Shown here: positions 51,183-60,672 of the stretch, piece after piece | Position numbering within the stretch: the first letter of the stretch is position 1 | How the letters are laid out: every line of letters begins with the position of its first letter | From: Streptomyces sp. MRC013 | Lineage (GTDB): Bacteria; Actinomycetota; Actinomycetes; Streptomycetales; Streptomycetaceae | Length of the DNA stretch: 64,000 bases | Reading direction: 5' to 3' | NCBI RefSeq assembly: GCF_023614235.1 | Contig: NZ_CP094264.1 | Location: 2,356,001 to 2,420,000, forward strand | The notes under the pieces: generated by a model | Databases searched by the model: none | What the model was told of the DNA's origin: nothing | Seen by the model: the letters and a program-made list of their open reading frames with translations, nothing else | Made by a program: the position numbers and the translations under genes

Positions 51183-51211
51183 GCGGCGGTACCGGAAACC
51201 GGTACCGCCGC
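51183..51211. terminator. Bidirectional hairpin between convergent genes
   Basis: GCGGCGGTACCGG, AAA loop, CCGGTACCGCCGC: a perfect 13 bp stem in the 362-base gap between the HAD-family gene (plus) and the Fic-related gene (minus). The rest of the gap shows no gene. Confidence 0.7.
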
Positions 51212-51286
51212 ACCCCTGCCGGGATCCGGTACCTCCTCCGGTCCGGAACGGGGCCCTCCGGGTGCGGTCCGGCGTACCGACCGGGT

Positions 51287-52105
51287 TCAGGCGGCGCCGC
51301 GCTGAAGCGCCTCGCACACGGCCGTCGACTCCCGGACGCCGAGTTCCACGGCCCGGCCGCAGTGGGCGATCCACCGGGCCATCCCCTCGGGCGTCCCGGA
51401 CAGGTAGCCCTCGAAGGCCGCGACGTACGCGGCGCGGCCCGGTTCGGCGTGGCCGACCTCGGCCGGGCAGATCGCCTTGGGGTCGAGCCCGCTGCCGATC
51501 AGCACCAGGCGTTCGGCGGCCCGCGCCACCAGGCCGCTGTACGTGGTGAAGGGCCGCAGTGCCAGCAATTCGCCGTGCACCACGGAAGCCGTGACGAGCG
51601 CCGGAGCGGAGGTGCCCCCGACGATCAGCTCCGCGAGGCCGTCCAGCCGCGCGGCGACCTCGGCCGCGTCCGGCAGGGGTGCCACGATGAGCGGCTCCTC
51701 GACCACCTCACCGGCCTGCCGCGGCCGCCCCACGGACCGTGCGGCGTCACCGGCCGCCACCAGGTGCAGCCTGGCCAGGACCCGGAGGGGCGACTGCCTC
51801 CAGATGGAGAGCAGCTGGCCGACCTCGACACCGAGCCTCAGCGCCGCGCCGACCGTCCGCGCCTGCGCGTCCCCGCTGAAGTCGCTGCGCCTGCGGACCT
51901 CCTCCAGGGCCCAGTCGGCGCCGGACAGCGCCGCCGAGGCGCGCGCACCGCGCAGGGCGGCCTCCGAGGAGACCTTGTTGCTGCGGCGCCGCATGACGCG
52001 GTGCCCGTACACCCGGTCGACGGCCTTGCGCACGGAGTCCACGGCGTCGGGGACGCCCGGCAGCGAGGCGAGGGCGGCCAGCGGGTCGGAGGCATGCGTA
52101 CTCAT
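51287..52105 (-). CDS. Fic-related protein with degenerate active-site motif
   Basis: A 272-residue protein from ATG 52105, helical throughout. The segment VVHGELLALRPFTTYSGLVA, then RAAERLVLIGSGLDPKAICP, aligns with the Fic motif HxFx(D/E)GNGRxxR. The His and the Pro-Phe are kept, but the acidic and GNGR residues are replaced, so AMP-transfer activity is doubtful. Often annotated as oxidoreductase in Streptomyces, without support in the sequence. Divergent from the ATPase at 52208 with about 100 bases between. Confidence 0.7.
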   Translation of the reverse strand: MSTHASDPLAALASLPGVPDAVDSVRKAVDRVYGHRVMRRRSNKVSSEAALRGARASAALSGADWALEEVRRRSDFSGDAQARTVGAALRLGVEVGQLLSIWRQSPLRVLARLHLVAAGDAARSVGRPRQAGEVVEEPLIVAPLPDAAEVAARLDGLAELIVGGTSAPALVTASVVHGELLALRPFTTYSGLVARAAERLVLIGSGLDPKAICPAEVGHAEPGRAAYVAAFEGYLSGTPEGMARWIAHCGRAVELGVRESTAVCEALQRGAA

Positions 52106-52207
52106 AAGGAGCGAGGCTACGCGCCCGCACGACACCGACCCGCGAGTAGTGGTGTTCCTCATAAGGATCGACCACGACAAGTCATGGAAGCACTACGCTA
52201 GGTGAAC

Positions 52208-53191
52208 ATGAAGATCGCTTTTGTTGGGAAGGGCGGCAGCGGCAAGACGACGCTGTCCTCGCTCTTCATCCGCCACCTGGCGAGCACCGAGGCCCCCGTG
52301 GTCGCGGTGGACGCCGACATCAACCAGCACCTCGGGGCCGCGCTCGGCCTCGGTGAGGACGAGGCGGGCACGCTCCCCTCGATGGGCGCGCACCTGCCGC
52401 TGATCAAGCAGTACCTGCGCGGCAGCAACCCGCGGATCAGCTCCACCGACACGATGATCAAGACGACACCGCCCGGCGAGGGATCGCGACTGCTGCGCGT
52501 CCGCGAGGACAACCCGGTGTACGAGGCCTGCGCCCGCCCGCTGCGGCTGGACGGCGGCGTGATCCGGCTCATGGCGACGGGACTGTTCACCGAGGCGGAC
52601 CTGGGAGTGGCCTGCTACCACTCGAAGGTCGGCGCGGTGGAGCTGTTCCTCAACCACCTGGTCGACGGCTCCGACGAGTACGTCGTCGTCGACATGACGG
52701 CCGGTTCGGACTCGTTCGCGTCCGGGCTGTTCACCCGCTTCGACATGACGTTCCTGGTTGCGGAGCCGACACGGAGGGGCGTCTCGGTGTACCACCAGTA
52801 CACCGAATACGCACGGGACTACGGGATCACCCTGAAGGTCGTCGGCAACAAGGTCCAGAGCCGGGACGACCTGGAGTTCCTGCGGGACGAGGTGGGGGAC
52901 GACCTGCTGGTGTCGATCGGGCAGTCGGACTGGGTGCGGTCCATGGAGAAGGGGCGGCCCGGTCCGTTCGGGGCGCTGGAACCGGAGAACCGGGAGGCCC
53001 TGCGCGTGCTGCGGGACGCCGTCGACGCGACGTACGGGCTGCGCGACTGGGAGCGCTACACACGCCAGATGGTGCACTTCCACCTGAGGAACGCCGAAAG
53101 CTGGGGGAACGCGAAGACGGGCGTCGACCTGGCCGCGCAGGTCGACCCCGCCTTCGTCCTGGGGGAGCAGGTGGTGCGGATGTCGGTCTAG
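52208..53191 (+). CDS. CooC/MinD-like P-loop ATPase
   Basis: A 327-residue protein. The N-terminal MKIAFVGKGGSGKTTLSSLF is a deviant Walker A with the signature Lys; VVAVDADINQHLGAALG and DEYVVVDMTAGSDSFASGLF follow, then FLVAEPTRRGVSVYHQY and VGNKVQSRDDLEFLRD. CooC-type ATPases load metals or act as partners of membrane or enzyme complexes; the partner is unknown. The start is ATG 52208 or GTG 52202. The TAG stop is part of the CTAG target of the IS element at 53192. Confidence 0.85.
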   Translation: MKIAFVGKGGSGKTTLSSLFIRHLASTEAPVVAVDADINQHLGAALGLGEDEAGTLPSMGAHLPLIKQYLRGSNPRISSTDTMIKTTPPGEGSRLLRVREDNPVYEACARPLRLDGGVIRLMATGLFTEADLGVACYHSKVGAVELFLNHLVDGSDEYVVVDMTAGSDSFASGLFTRFDMTFLVAEPTRRGVSVYHQYTEYARDYGITLKVVGNKVQSRDDLEFLRDEVGDDLLVSIGQSDWVRSMEKGRPGPFGALEPENREALRVLRDAVDATYGLRDWERYTRQMVHFHLRNAESWGNAKTGVDLAAQVDPAFVLGEQVVRMSV

Positions 53192-54692
53192 TCCCGATGC
53201 CGTGTGGTTAAGGTGCGGGGTGATGTGTCAAGCGTCTGAAGTAGGGAGGGAGCCCCTGCTGGAACCGTGTGGGCCGAGATCACTGTTCAGCAGGAGCTCC
53301 ATTGGACGCCAGGTCTGTCGTTTCTCATGAGGTAGTGGTTGCCGCAGCCCGTTCGCGCCCGGCCGTGTCGGCGAGTTGACGAGGATCGTCCCGTTCGAGA
53401 TGGTCGACGCGGTGCTGGCCGGGACCGGCAGGACTCAGCGGCGGGTACGGGCCCTTCCCTCACGTGTGGTGGTGTACCTGCTGCTGGCCGGGGTCCTGTT
53501 TCCCGGGCCCGGTTGGCAGGGGGTGTGGCAGCGGATGACGGCCGGACTGGAAGGAATCACGTCGGCGGCTCCGACGGCCGGCGCGATGGCTCAAGCCCGC
53601 AGAAGGATCGGGACCGTGCCGTCGCGGCGCTTGTTCGACCTCCTGCGCGGGCCAGCCGCGGGGATCAGCACCGTGGGAACTGGGAACACGGTGGCGCGGC
53701 CTGCTCGTCTGCGTGATCGACGGGACGCTGACGGCCGTTGCCGACAGTCCGGCGAACGGTGCCGAGTTCCCCAAGCACCGCGGTGACAACGGTGGAGCGG
53801 GATGCCCCTCACTGCGTCTGCTGATCCTGGTGCCGTGCGGCACCCGCACCGTCCTGGACGCCGTGTTCGGGCCGACCACCACCGAAGAGACTTCCTATGC
53901 CCCACGCCTGGTTTGCAGCCCGCGCGAGGGCACGATCGTGTTGCTGGACCGGAATTTCGCTGTCCAGTCCTGGTCGAGGCGATCACGCAAAGGAGCGCTC
54001 ACCTCCTGGTCCGGGTGAAAGAGCACCGCGGACTGCCGGTCCCTCACCGTTTCGCGGACGGCTCTTACCTGTCCGCAAGGGGGCCGCTCACGGCCCGTGT
54101 CATCGACTGCGAGATCACCGTCAGCACCGCCCGGGGGCGCCGCACCGGCGCCTACCGCCTCGTCGCGACACCCACCGACGCCCACCCCCACCCCGCTACC
54201 GAACCGGTCAAGCCCTGTCACGAGCGATGGGAGGCCGAGACCTCCTACCCCGAGATCGAGTCCACCATCCTCGGCGGCCGAATCCCGCGCGCCCGGACTC
54301 CGGCCGGCATGGCCCGGGAAGCCTTCGCTCTGCTGGTCACCCACCAGGTCCTGCGACTGGCGAGGGCGGACGCCACCGCCACCCATGCCGACCCCGACCG
54401 AGCCGGCTTCACCATCGCCCTGCACGCAGCGCGCGACCTGCTCGTTCAAGCCGCCGGCATCATCGACACGACGATCGACCCCATCGACACCATCGGCCGC
54501 CGGGTTCTGGCCCGCCTCACGCCCACTCGACGGATCCGCACCCGGCCACGCGTCGTCAAACCCGCCATCTCGAGATACAACGCCGAAGGCCTCGTCGATA
54601 GGACCAGCTACAAGGCCACCATCAGCATCGACATCCCGACCGGCCGCACCACTTGACACCGGACACCCGACGCTAACTACACGGCATCGGGA
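53192..54692 (+). mobile_element. IS4-type insertion sequence, decayed (1501 bp)
   Basis: Imperfect inverted ends of about 41 bp (53192-53232, 54652-54692), both starting TCCCGATGCCGTGT and ending GTGTCAAG. CTAG flanks it at 53188-53191 and 54693-54696. The transposase has several frame breaks. The target CTAG carries the stop codons of the two convergent flanking genes, so both remain intact. Confidence 0.9.
53302..54656 (+). pseudogene. IS4-family transposase, frameshifted
   Basis: It starts at TTG 53302 with AGGAG upstream. Coding sense moves between frames at about 53350, 53690 and 53960-53990. Fragments in order are TRIVPFEMVDAVLAGTGRTQ (IS4 N-terminal domain), CVIDGTLTAVADSPANGAEF (first Asp), IVLLDRNFAVQS (second Asp) and HERWEAETSYPEIESTILGG (YREK-like Glu region). 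At least three frameshifts make it inactive unless supplied in trans. Confidence 0.87.
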
Positions 54693-55997
54693 CTAGCCCT
54701 CCCGGCGCGCGCCGGACGGTGCCGTCGCCCGGGCGGCCACCTGGCCCGCCTCCTTGCCGCTCGGTGACGTCGAGGTGTTCGCCGGCGGGGCGGCGAGGAA
54801 GCGGTTCCATCCCTCGGTCGGTGGCTGTCCCACCTTCAGCGTCCGCAGCTTGGCGAGGACGGCCGGGTCCTGCGCGTCCAGCCAGTCCGTCAGTTGACGG
54901 AACGACACGCAGCGGACCTCGGGCTTCACGCAGACGTGAGCAATCGTTTCCTCGATGGCGCGCATGTAAGTGCCGCCGTTCCAGGACTCGAAGTGGTTCC
55001 CGATGACCACGGGTGCGCGGTTGCCCTGATAGGAACGGTTGAACGCCTGGATGAGGCCGTCCCTCATCTGGTTGCCCCAGAACTGGTGCATGGCGGGGTC
55101 GCCCTTGGTGGTCCCGGACTGGTTGACCATGAAGTTGTAGTCCATGGCCAACGTCTCGAAGGACCGGCCGGGGATGGGGACGAGGTGCATGGACAGGTCC
55201 CACAGGGGCCCGTCCTTCCCGGGCCAGACCTGCTTGTTGACACCGCTGGTGTCGTAGCGGAAGCCCAGCTCGCTCGCGGCGCGTACGAAGTTGTCGCGGC
55301 CTTCGAGGCACGGCGTCCGGGCCCCGACGAGCTCCTTGTCGTAGTCGAAGGGGAGCGGATCCTCGGCCACCAGGCCGGAGTTGGTCTTCCAGTTCTTCAC
55401 GAAGGACTTCGCCTGGGCGATCTCGCTCTTCCAGTCCTCGACGGACCAGGTGCCGACACCGCCCTGAGGGCCGCAGAAGTGCCCGTTGAAGTGCGTTCCG
55501 ACCTCGTTGCCCTCCAGCCAGGCCCCGCGCAGCTCGCGCACGGTGGCGCGGATGCCCTCGGTGTCGTTGAACCCGATGTCGGAGCGGCCGGGGGCGTGGC
55601 CGGGCGGGTTGTAGAGGGCGGCCTTCTCCTCGGGAAGCAGGTAGACGCCGCTGAGGAAGTAGGTCATCGTCGCGCCGTAGCGCTTGCCGACACGGCGGAA
55701 GTGGGAGAACAGCTTCTGGCTGTCCTCGCCGGCGCCGTCCCACGAGAAGACGACGAACTGGGGCGGACGCCGGCCCGGAGCCAGGCGGGTGGGCTTGGCG
55801 AGGCCGGGCTGGGCTCCGGTGTAGGCGGTGGAGCCGTCACCGATCAGCCGAACGCGGTTCTTGGGCGGTACGGCGCCCTTCTGCGGTCCCTGGGCGCCGG
55901 GGCCGGAGGGCCCCCCGGAGCCGCCGCACCCCGCCAGTCCGGTGACCAGCGCCACCGCGACGGCACCGACAGTGATCCTCTTCCTGACAGCCCTCAT
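54693..55997 (-). CDS. Lipoprotein related to NodB-type polysaccharide deacetylases
   Basis: A 434-residue protein from ATG 55997. The signal peptide has lipobox LAGC at residues 21-24, then a Gly/Ser/Pro linker. The catalytic region begins FVVFSWDGAGEDSQKLFSHF, with GATMTYFLSGVYLLPEEKAA, GNEVGTHFNGHFCGP (His motif) and later YDTSGVNKQVWPGKDG. Members remove acetyl groups from peptidoglycan or other polymers, but the usual TFDD appears as SWDG, so activity is uncertain. The TAG stop lies in the CTAG at 54693-54696 next to the IS element. Confidence 0.82.
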   Translation of the reverse strand: MRAVRKRITVGAVAVALVTGLAGCGGSGGPSGPGAQGPQKGAVPPKNRVRLIGDGSTAYTGAQPGLAKPTRLAPGRRPPQFVVFSWDGAGEDSQKLFSHFRRVGKRYGATMTYFLSGVYLLPEEKAALYNPPGHAPGRSDIGFNDTEGIRATVRELRGAWLEGNEVGTHFNGHFCGPQGGVGTWSVEDWKSEIAQAKSFVKNWKTNSGLVAEDPLPFDYDKELVGARTPCLEGRDNFVRAASELGFRYDTSGVNKQVWPGKDGPLWDLSMHLVPIPGRSFETLAMDYNFMVNQSGTTKGDPAMHQFWGNQMRDGLIQAFNRSYQGNRAPVVIGNHFESWNGGTYMRAIEETIAHVCVKPEVRCVSFRQLTDWLDAQDPAVLAKLRTLKVGQPPTEGWNRFLAAPPANTSTSPSGKEAGQVAARATAPSGARREG

Positions 55998-56446
55998 CGG
56001 CCCACCCTTCCGTTTCGCCGGTTTCCTGCGGGAGCGCCGTCAACGTCGCATCGAGAACCGCACAAAATTGGTACGACGAGCCGTATAGAACGACTAATCA
56101 CTTCGACGGGTGATTCATTGGCCCGTTCGCCCGCCGGGGGGAGATCTCCTTCGTCACTCTGCGTTACCATTCGCTTGCCGGGGTCGCTCCGGGTGTCGCG
56201 CCGAGCTCCGCGCAGGATTCCGACGGCCGCCCGGTTCGGCCCGGCGACGGAGCCGGAGCGGCGGGCGCCCGCGCCCGAGGCCGAGGGGAAGGGGCGCTTC
56301 GGCCGTGCGCACCCAAGAACGCGACCGCCTTCCACCCACCCGCCAGGGAGGTCTAAACCAATATTCGGGAAGCCCTTGTCACCCCGGCATCCTGCTGATG
56401 AGCTAGGCACCGGGACCCATCGGACGCCCTGGGAATGGGAGATGTC
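55998..56446. other. 449-base intergenic region upstream of acs
   Basis: No gene seen. It carries the divergent promoters of the lipoprotein gene and acs. An AT-rich patch (TCTAAACCAATATTCGGG, about 56351-56368) lies about 85 bases before the acs start and TTGTCA follows at 56377, but no -10 box at good spacing is convincing. Confidence 0.4.
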
Positions 56447-58417
56447 GTGAGCAACGAGAGCCTGGCCAACCTTCTGAGGGAGGAGCGGCGGTTCGCCCCG
56501 CCCGCCGAGCTGGCCGCACGGGCCAACGTGACGGCGGCGGCGTACGAGCAGGCGGCGGCGGACAGGCTCGGCTTCTGGGCCGAGCAGGCACGCCGTCTCA
56601 CCTGGGCGACCGAGCCCACCGAGACACTCGACTGGTCGAACCCGCCCTTCGCCAGGTGGTTCGCCGACGGCAAGCTCAACGTGGCGTACAACTGCGTGGA
56701 CCGCCACGTGGAGGCGGGCCTCGGCGACCGGATCGCCCTGCACTTCGAGGGTGAGCCGGGTGACGGCCGCACCCTCACCTACGCCCAGCTCAAGGACGAG
56801 GTGAGCCGGGCCGCCCACGCGCTGACGGAGCTCGGGGTCCGCAAGGGCGACCGGGTCGCGGTCTACCTGCCCATGATCCCCGAGGCGGTCGTGGCCATGC
56901 TGGCGTGCGCGCGGATCGGCGCGGTGCACTCCGTGGTGTTCGGCGGCTTCTCGGCGGACGCCATCGCGGCCCGCATCCAGGACGCCGACGCCAAGGTGGT
57001 CGTCACCGCCGACGGCGGGCACCGGCGCGGGAAGCCGTCCGCGCTGAAGCCCGCCGTCGACGAGGCGCTGAGCCGGGTCGACGGGGTCGAGCGCGTGCTC
57101 GTGGTGCGCAACACCGGGCAGGAGGTGGCGTGGACCGAGGGGCGGGACCTCTGGTGGCACGAGATCGTCGACCGGCAGAGCGCCGAGCACACGCCCGAGG
57201 CGTTCGAGGCGGAGCACCCGCTCTTCATCCTGTACACCTCCGGCACCACCGGTAAGCCGAAGGGCATCCTGCACACCTCCGGCGGCTACCTCACCCAGGT
57301 CGCCTACACCCACCAGGCCGTCTTCGACCTGAAGCCGGAGACCGACGTCTACTGGTGCACCGCCGACATCGGCTGGGTCACCGGCCACTCGTACATCGTG
57401 TACGGGCCGCTGGCCAACGGCGCGACGCAGGTCATCTACGAGGACACGCCGGACACCCCGCACCGGGGCCGGTTCTGGGAGATCGTGCAGAAGTACGGCG
57501 TGACCCTCCTCTACGCGGCGCCGACGGCGATCCGGACGTTCATGAAGTGGGGCGACGACATCCCCGCCGGGTTCGACCTGTCGAGCCTGCGCGTCCTGGG
57601 CTCGGTGGGCGAGCCGATCAATCCGGAAGCGTGGATCTGGTACCGGGAGCACATCGGCGGCGGCCGCTGCCCGGTCGTGGACACCTGGTGGCAGACCGAG
57701 ACCGGCGCGATGATGATCTCGCCGCTGCCGGGGGTGACGGAGACCAAGCCCGGGTCGGCGCAGCGGCCGCTGCCCGGCGTCTGCGCGACCGTCGTGGACG
57801 ACGAGGGGCGCGAGGTGCCCGACGGCGGGGGCGGCTACCTGGTGCTCACCGAGCCGTGGCCGTCGATGCTGCGCACCGTCTGGGGCGACGACCAGCGGTT
57901 CGTGGACACGTACTGGTCCCGGTTCCAGGGCGTGTACTTCGCGGGCGACGGGGCGAAGAAGGACGACGACGGCGACATCTGGCTGCTGGGCCGGGTGGAC
58001 GACGTGATGCTCGTGTCGGGCCACAACATCTCCACCACGGAGGTCGAGTCGGCGCTCGTGTCGCACCCGAAGGTCGCGGAGGCCGCCGTCGTCGGAGCCG
58101 TCGACGAGACGACCGGCCAGGCCATCGTGGCGTTCGTGATCCTGCGCGGCAGCGTGGCGGCGGAGGCCGAGACGGACGCCGACGCGCTCGTCGCGGAGCT
58201 GCGCGACCACGTCGGCGCCACCCTCGGCCCGATCGCCAAGCCGAAGCGCGTCCTGCTCGTCGCGGAGCTGCCCAAGACCCGATCGGGCAAGATCATGCGG
58301 CGCCTGCTGCGCGACGTCGCCGAGAACCGCGAGCTCGGCGACGTCACGACGCTGACCGACTCGTCGGTGATGGGCATGATCCAGGCCCAGCTGCCGGCGG
58401 CGTCCAGCGAGGGCTGA
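56447..58417 (+). CDS. acs: Acetate-CoA ligase (AMP-forming acetyl-CoA synthetase)
   Basis: A 656-residue protein. The start is GTG 56447 (SNESLANLLREERRFAPPAE), with GGGAG five bases upstream; ATG 56435 has no spaced ribosome site. Adenylation motifs are LFILYTSGTTGKPKGILHTS, WCTADIGWVTGHSYIVYGPL, DTWWQTETGAMMISPLPG and YFAGDGAKKDDDGDIWLLGR. The C-terminal PKTRSGKIMRRLLRD holds the catalytic lysine that is a target of acetylation control. It converts acetate, ATP and CoA to acetyl-CoA. Ends at a terminator. Confidence 0.96.
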   Translation: MSNESLANLLREERRFAPPAELAARANVTAAAYEQAAADRLGFWAEQARRLTWATEPTETLDWSNPPFARWFADGKLNVAYNCVDRHVEAGLGDRIALHFEGEPGDGRTLTYAQLKDEVSRAAHALTELGVRKGDRVAVYLPMIPEAVVAMLACARIGAVHSVVFGGFSADAIAARIQDADAKVVVTADGGHRRGKPSALKPAVDEALSRVDGVERVLVVRNTGQEVAWTEGRDLWWHEIVDRQSAEHTPEAFEAEHPLFILYTSGTTGKPKGILHTSGGYLTQVAYTHQAVFDLKPETDVYWCTADIGWVTGHSYIVYGPLANGATQVIYEDTPDTPHRGRFWEIVQKYGVTLLYAAPTAIRTFMKWGDDIPAGFDLSSLRVLGSVGEPINPEAWIWYREHIGGGRCPVVDTWWQTETGAMMISPLPGVTETKPGSAQRPLPGVCATVVDDEGREVPDGGGGYLVLTEPWPSMLRTVWGDDQRFVDTYWSRFQGVYFAGDGAKKDDDGDIWLLGRVDDVMLVSGHNISTTEVESALVSHPKVAEAAVVGAVDETTGQAIVAFVILRGSVAAEAETDADALVAELRDHVGATLGPIAKPKRVLLVAELPKTRSGKIMRRLLRDVAENRELGDVTTLTDSSVMGMIQAQLPAASSEG

Positions 58418-58445
58418 CGGACCGCGGACCCCTGGGCACGTGGAG

Positions 58446-58475
58446 GGGCGCCCGGCCACGCCGTGCCGGGCGCCC
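58446..58475 (+). terminator. acs terminator
   Basis: GGGCGCCCGGC, 8-base loop, GCCGGGCGCCC, then TTCTC; begins 29 bases after the acs stop. Confidence 0.8.
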
Positions 58476-58633
58476 TTCTCGCGCGTAAGGTGACGGTGGT
58501 CGGATAAGCCCTCGCGTCCTGCCTGTAGGGTGTGCACCGCATCCACAAAACGATGAAAATCCCATGGGGCGCCGGGAAGTCTGGTCGGCATGTGACTCGC
58601 CATGTCCACCGACACCACCGGAGGTCCCGTACC

Positions 58634-60139
58634 GTGGCCGCGCCCAAGACGCCCGACACCGACGGCACCGACGGCACCCCCGCCGGCGACGGCAGCCCGA
58701 AGAGCACCGGAACCACCAGGAAAGCCGCAGGTACCGGAAGCAGCACCGTCGCGACGGCCGCAGAGCGCAGGGTCCTCGGCCGGCTGTCGTTCCCCGAGCG
58801 GACCTTCGTCCTCGACGCCCTGCGCACCGAGACCGTCGGCGGCGTCCTGCTGCTGCTCGCCGCCATCGCGGCCCTCGTCTGGGCGAACACCCCGCTGAGC
58901 CACGGCTACGAGGCGGTCCGCGAGTTCCACGTCGGGCCGTCCGCACTGGGGCTGGACCTCTCCGTCCAGCACTGGGCGGCCGACGGCCTCCTCGCGATCT
59001 TCTTCTTCGTCGCCGGCATCGAGCTCAAACGCGAGATGGTCGCCGGCGAGCTGCGCGACCCCAAGGCCGCGGCGCTGCCCGTGGTCGCCGCGCTCTGCGG
59101 CATGATCGCCCCGGCCCTCGTCTACGTGGCGGTCAACGCGGCCGGCGACGGCTCCCTCGGCGGCTGGGCCGTCCCGACCGCCACCGACATCGCCTTCGCG
59201 CTCGCCGTGCTGGCCGTCATCGGCACGTCGCTGCCCTCCGCGCTCCGGGCGTTCCTCCTCACGCTCGCCGTCGTCGACGACCTCTTCGCCATCCTGATCA
59301 TCGCGGTGTTCTTCACCGGCGACCTGGACTTCGCGGCACTCGGCGGGGCCGCCGCCGGCCTGCTCCTCTTCTGGTTCCTGCTCCGCAGGGGCGTCCGGGG
59401 CTGGTACGTGTACGTGCCGCTCGGTGTGGCCGTCTGGGGCCTGATGTACAACAGCGGCGTCCACGCCACGATCGCCGGTGTCGCGATGGGCCTGATGCTG
59501 CGCTGCACCCGCCGCGAGGGTGAGGAGCAGTCCCCCGGCGAGCGCGTCGAGCACCGGGTGCGCCCCCTGTCCGCCGGTTTCGCCGTGCCGATGTTCGCCC
59601 TGTTCTCGGCGGGCGTGGCGGTGTCCGGTGACGCGATGCGGGACGTGTTCACCCAGCCGGAGACGCTGGGCGTGGTGCTCGGCCTGGTGGTCGGCAAGAC
59701 GGTCGGCGTCTTCGGCGGCACCTGGCTGACCGCGCGTTTCACCCGGGCCCGACTCAACGAGGACCTGGCGTGGGCCGACCTGTTCGCCGTCGCCACCCTG
59801 GCCGGCATCGGTTTCACCGTGTCCCTGCTCATCGGCGAACTGGCGTTCGAGGGTGACGCGAGGCTGACCGACGAGGTCAAGGCGGCCGTCCTCACCGGAT
59901 CGCTGATCGCCGCGCTGCTGGCCGCCGTCCTGCTGAAGCTGCGCGTCCGCACGTACCGGGCGATGGTCGAGGCGGAGGAGCGCGACGAGGACATGAGCGG
60001 CGTCCCCGACGTCTACGAGGTGGACGACCCGGAGCACCACCGCCGCCTCGCCGAGATCTACGAGCGGAAGGCCGCGGAGCACCGGCGCCGGGCCGAAGAG
60101 GCGGGGGCGGCGCGCACGAGGGGCGACGGTCCGGCATGA
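58634..60139 (+). CDS. nhaA: Na+/H+ antiporter NhaA
   Basis: A 501-residue protein from GTG 58634, with GGAGG nine bases upstream. An Asp/Thr/Gly-rich cytosolic tail precedes about twelve membrane segments. Conserved sites are IFFFVAGIELKREMVAGELR, TDIAFALAVLAVIGTSLPSA, TLAVVDDLFAILIIAVFF (the two ion-binding aspartates) and AGIGFTVSLLIGELAF. It exchanges sodium for protons across the membrane for pH and salt balance. A charged C-terminal tail (DEDMSGVPDVYEVDDPEHHR) is longer than in E. coli NhaA. Confidence 0.95.
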   Translation: MAAPKTPDTDGTDGTPAGDGSPKSTGTTRKAAGTGSSTVATAAERRVLGRLSFPERTFVLDALRTETVGGVLLLLAAIAALVWANTPLSHGYEAVREFHVGPSALGLDLSVQHWAADGLLAIFFFVAGIELKREMVAGELRDPKAAALPVVAALCGMIAPALVYVAVNAAGDGSLGGWAVPTATDIAFALAVLAVIGTSLPSALRAFLLTLAVVDDLFAILIIAVFFTGDLDFAALGGAAAGLLLFWFLLRRGVRGWYVYVPLGVAVWGLMYNSGVHATIAGVAMGLMLRCTRREGEEQSPGERVEHRVRPLSAGFAVPMFALFSAGVAVSGDAMRDVFTQPETLGVVLGLVVGKTVGVFGGTWLTARFTRARLNEDLAWADLFAVATLAGIGFTVSLLIGELAFEGDARLTDEVKAAVLTGSLIAALLAAVLLKLRVRTYRAMVEAEERDEDMSGVPDVYEVDDPEHHRRLAEIYERKAAEHRRRAEEAGAARTRGDGPA

Positions 60140-60177
60140 TCTGAGGTCAGACCGTAGAGGAGAGAGGGAGCGAGACG

Positions 60178-60672
60178 ATGAGCGACCCCGCCGGGAGGAC
60201 CGGTACCGCCGGGAACGGTGCAGAGCACGGTCTCGGTCAGCTGGTCGCCTCCGCGACCGCCGAGATGTCGGCGCTGGTGCACGACGAGATCGCCCTGGCC
60301 AAGGCCCAGTTGCGGCAGGATGTCAAGCGCGGTGCCATCAGCGGTCTGGGGTTCACGGCGGCGGGCATGGTGCTGCTCTTCTCGCTGCCGATGCTGAGCT
60401 TCGCGCTCGCGTACGGGTTCCGGGCCTGGACCGGCTGGCACATGTCGGTCTGCTTCCTGCTCTCCTTCGCCGTGAACGTGCTCGTCGCGGGCCTGCTGGG
60501 CCTGATCGGCGCGGTGTTCGCGAAGAAGGCGAAACGCGGCAAGGGCCCCCAGAAGACCGCCGCGTCCGTGAAGCGGACCGCCGCGGTGCTGCAGAACGTC
60601 AAGCCGCACCCCCGCCCCGACGCCTCCGCCGTCGGGGAGAAGACCGCGGTTGTGGCACGCTCGTCCGCATGA
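60178..60672 (+). CDS. Phage-holin-family-like (DUF1469) membrane protein
   Basis: A 164-residue chromosomal protein. An amphipathic start (LGQLVASATAEMSALVHDEI, ALAKAQLRQDVKRGAISG) precedes two membrane helices (FTAAGMVLLFSLPMLSFALA, VCFLLSFAVNVLVAGLLGLI) and a basic tail. The Pfam name refers to actinobacterial holin superfamily III, but this copy is on the host backbone and not linked to a phage. GAGAGGGAG precedes the ATG. Overlaps the next gene by four bases (ATGA), so they are co-translated. Confidence 0.85.
   Translation: MSDPAGRTGTAGNGAEHGLGQLVASATAEMSALVHDEIALAKAQLRQDVKRGAISGLGFTAAGMVLLFSLPMLSFALAYGFRAWTGWHMSVCFLLSFAVNVLVAGLLGLIGAVFAKKAKRGKGPQKTAASVKRTAAVLQNVKPHPRPDASAVGEKTAVVARSSA

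Noticed and set aside
55994..60082. Minus-strand open frame of 1362 codons opposite acs and nhaA
   Set aside because: Antisense shadow of two well-defined genes; no start signal or domain.
60178..60672. Holin-family gene as a second prophage remnant
   Set aside because: The family name is historical; the gene is coupled to a host hydrolase gene and no other phage gene is near.
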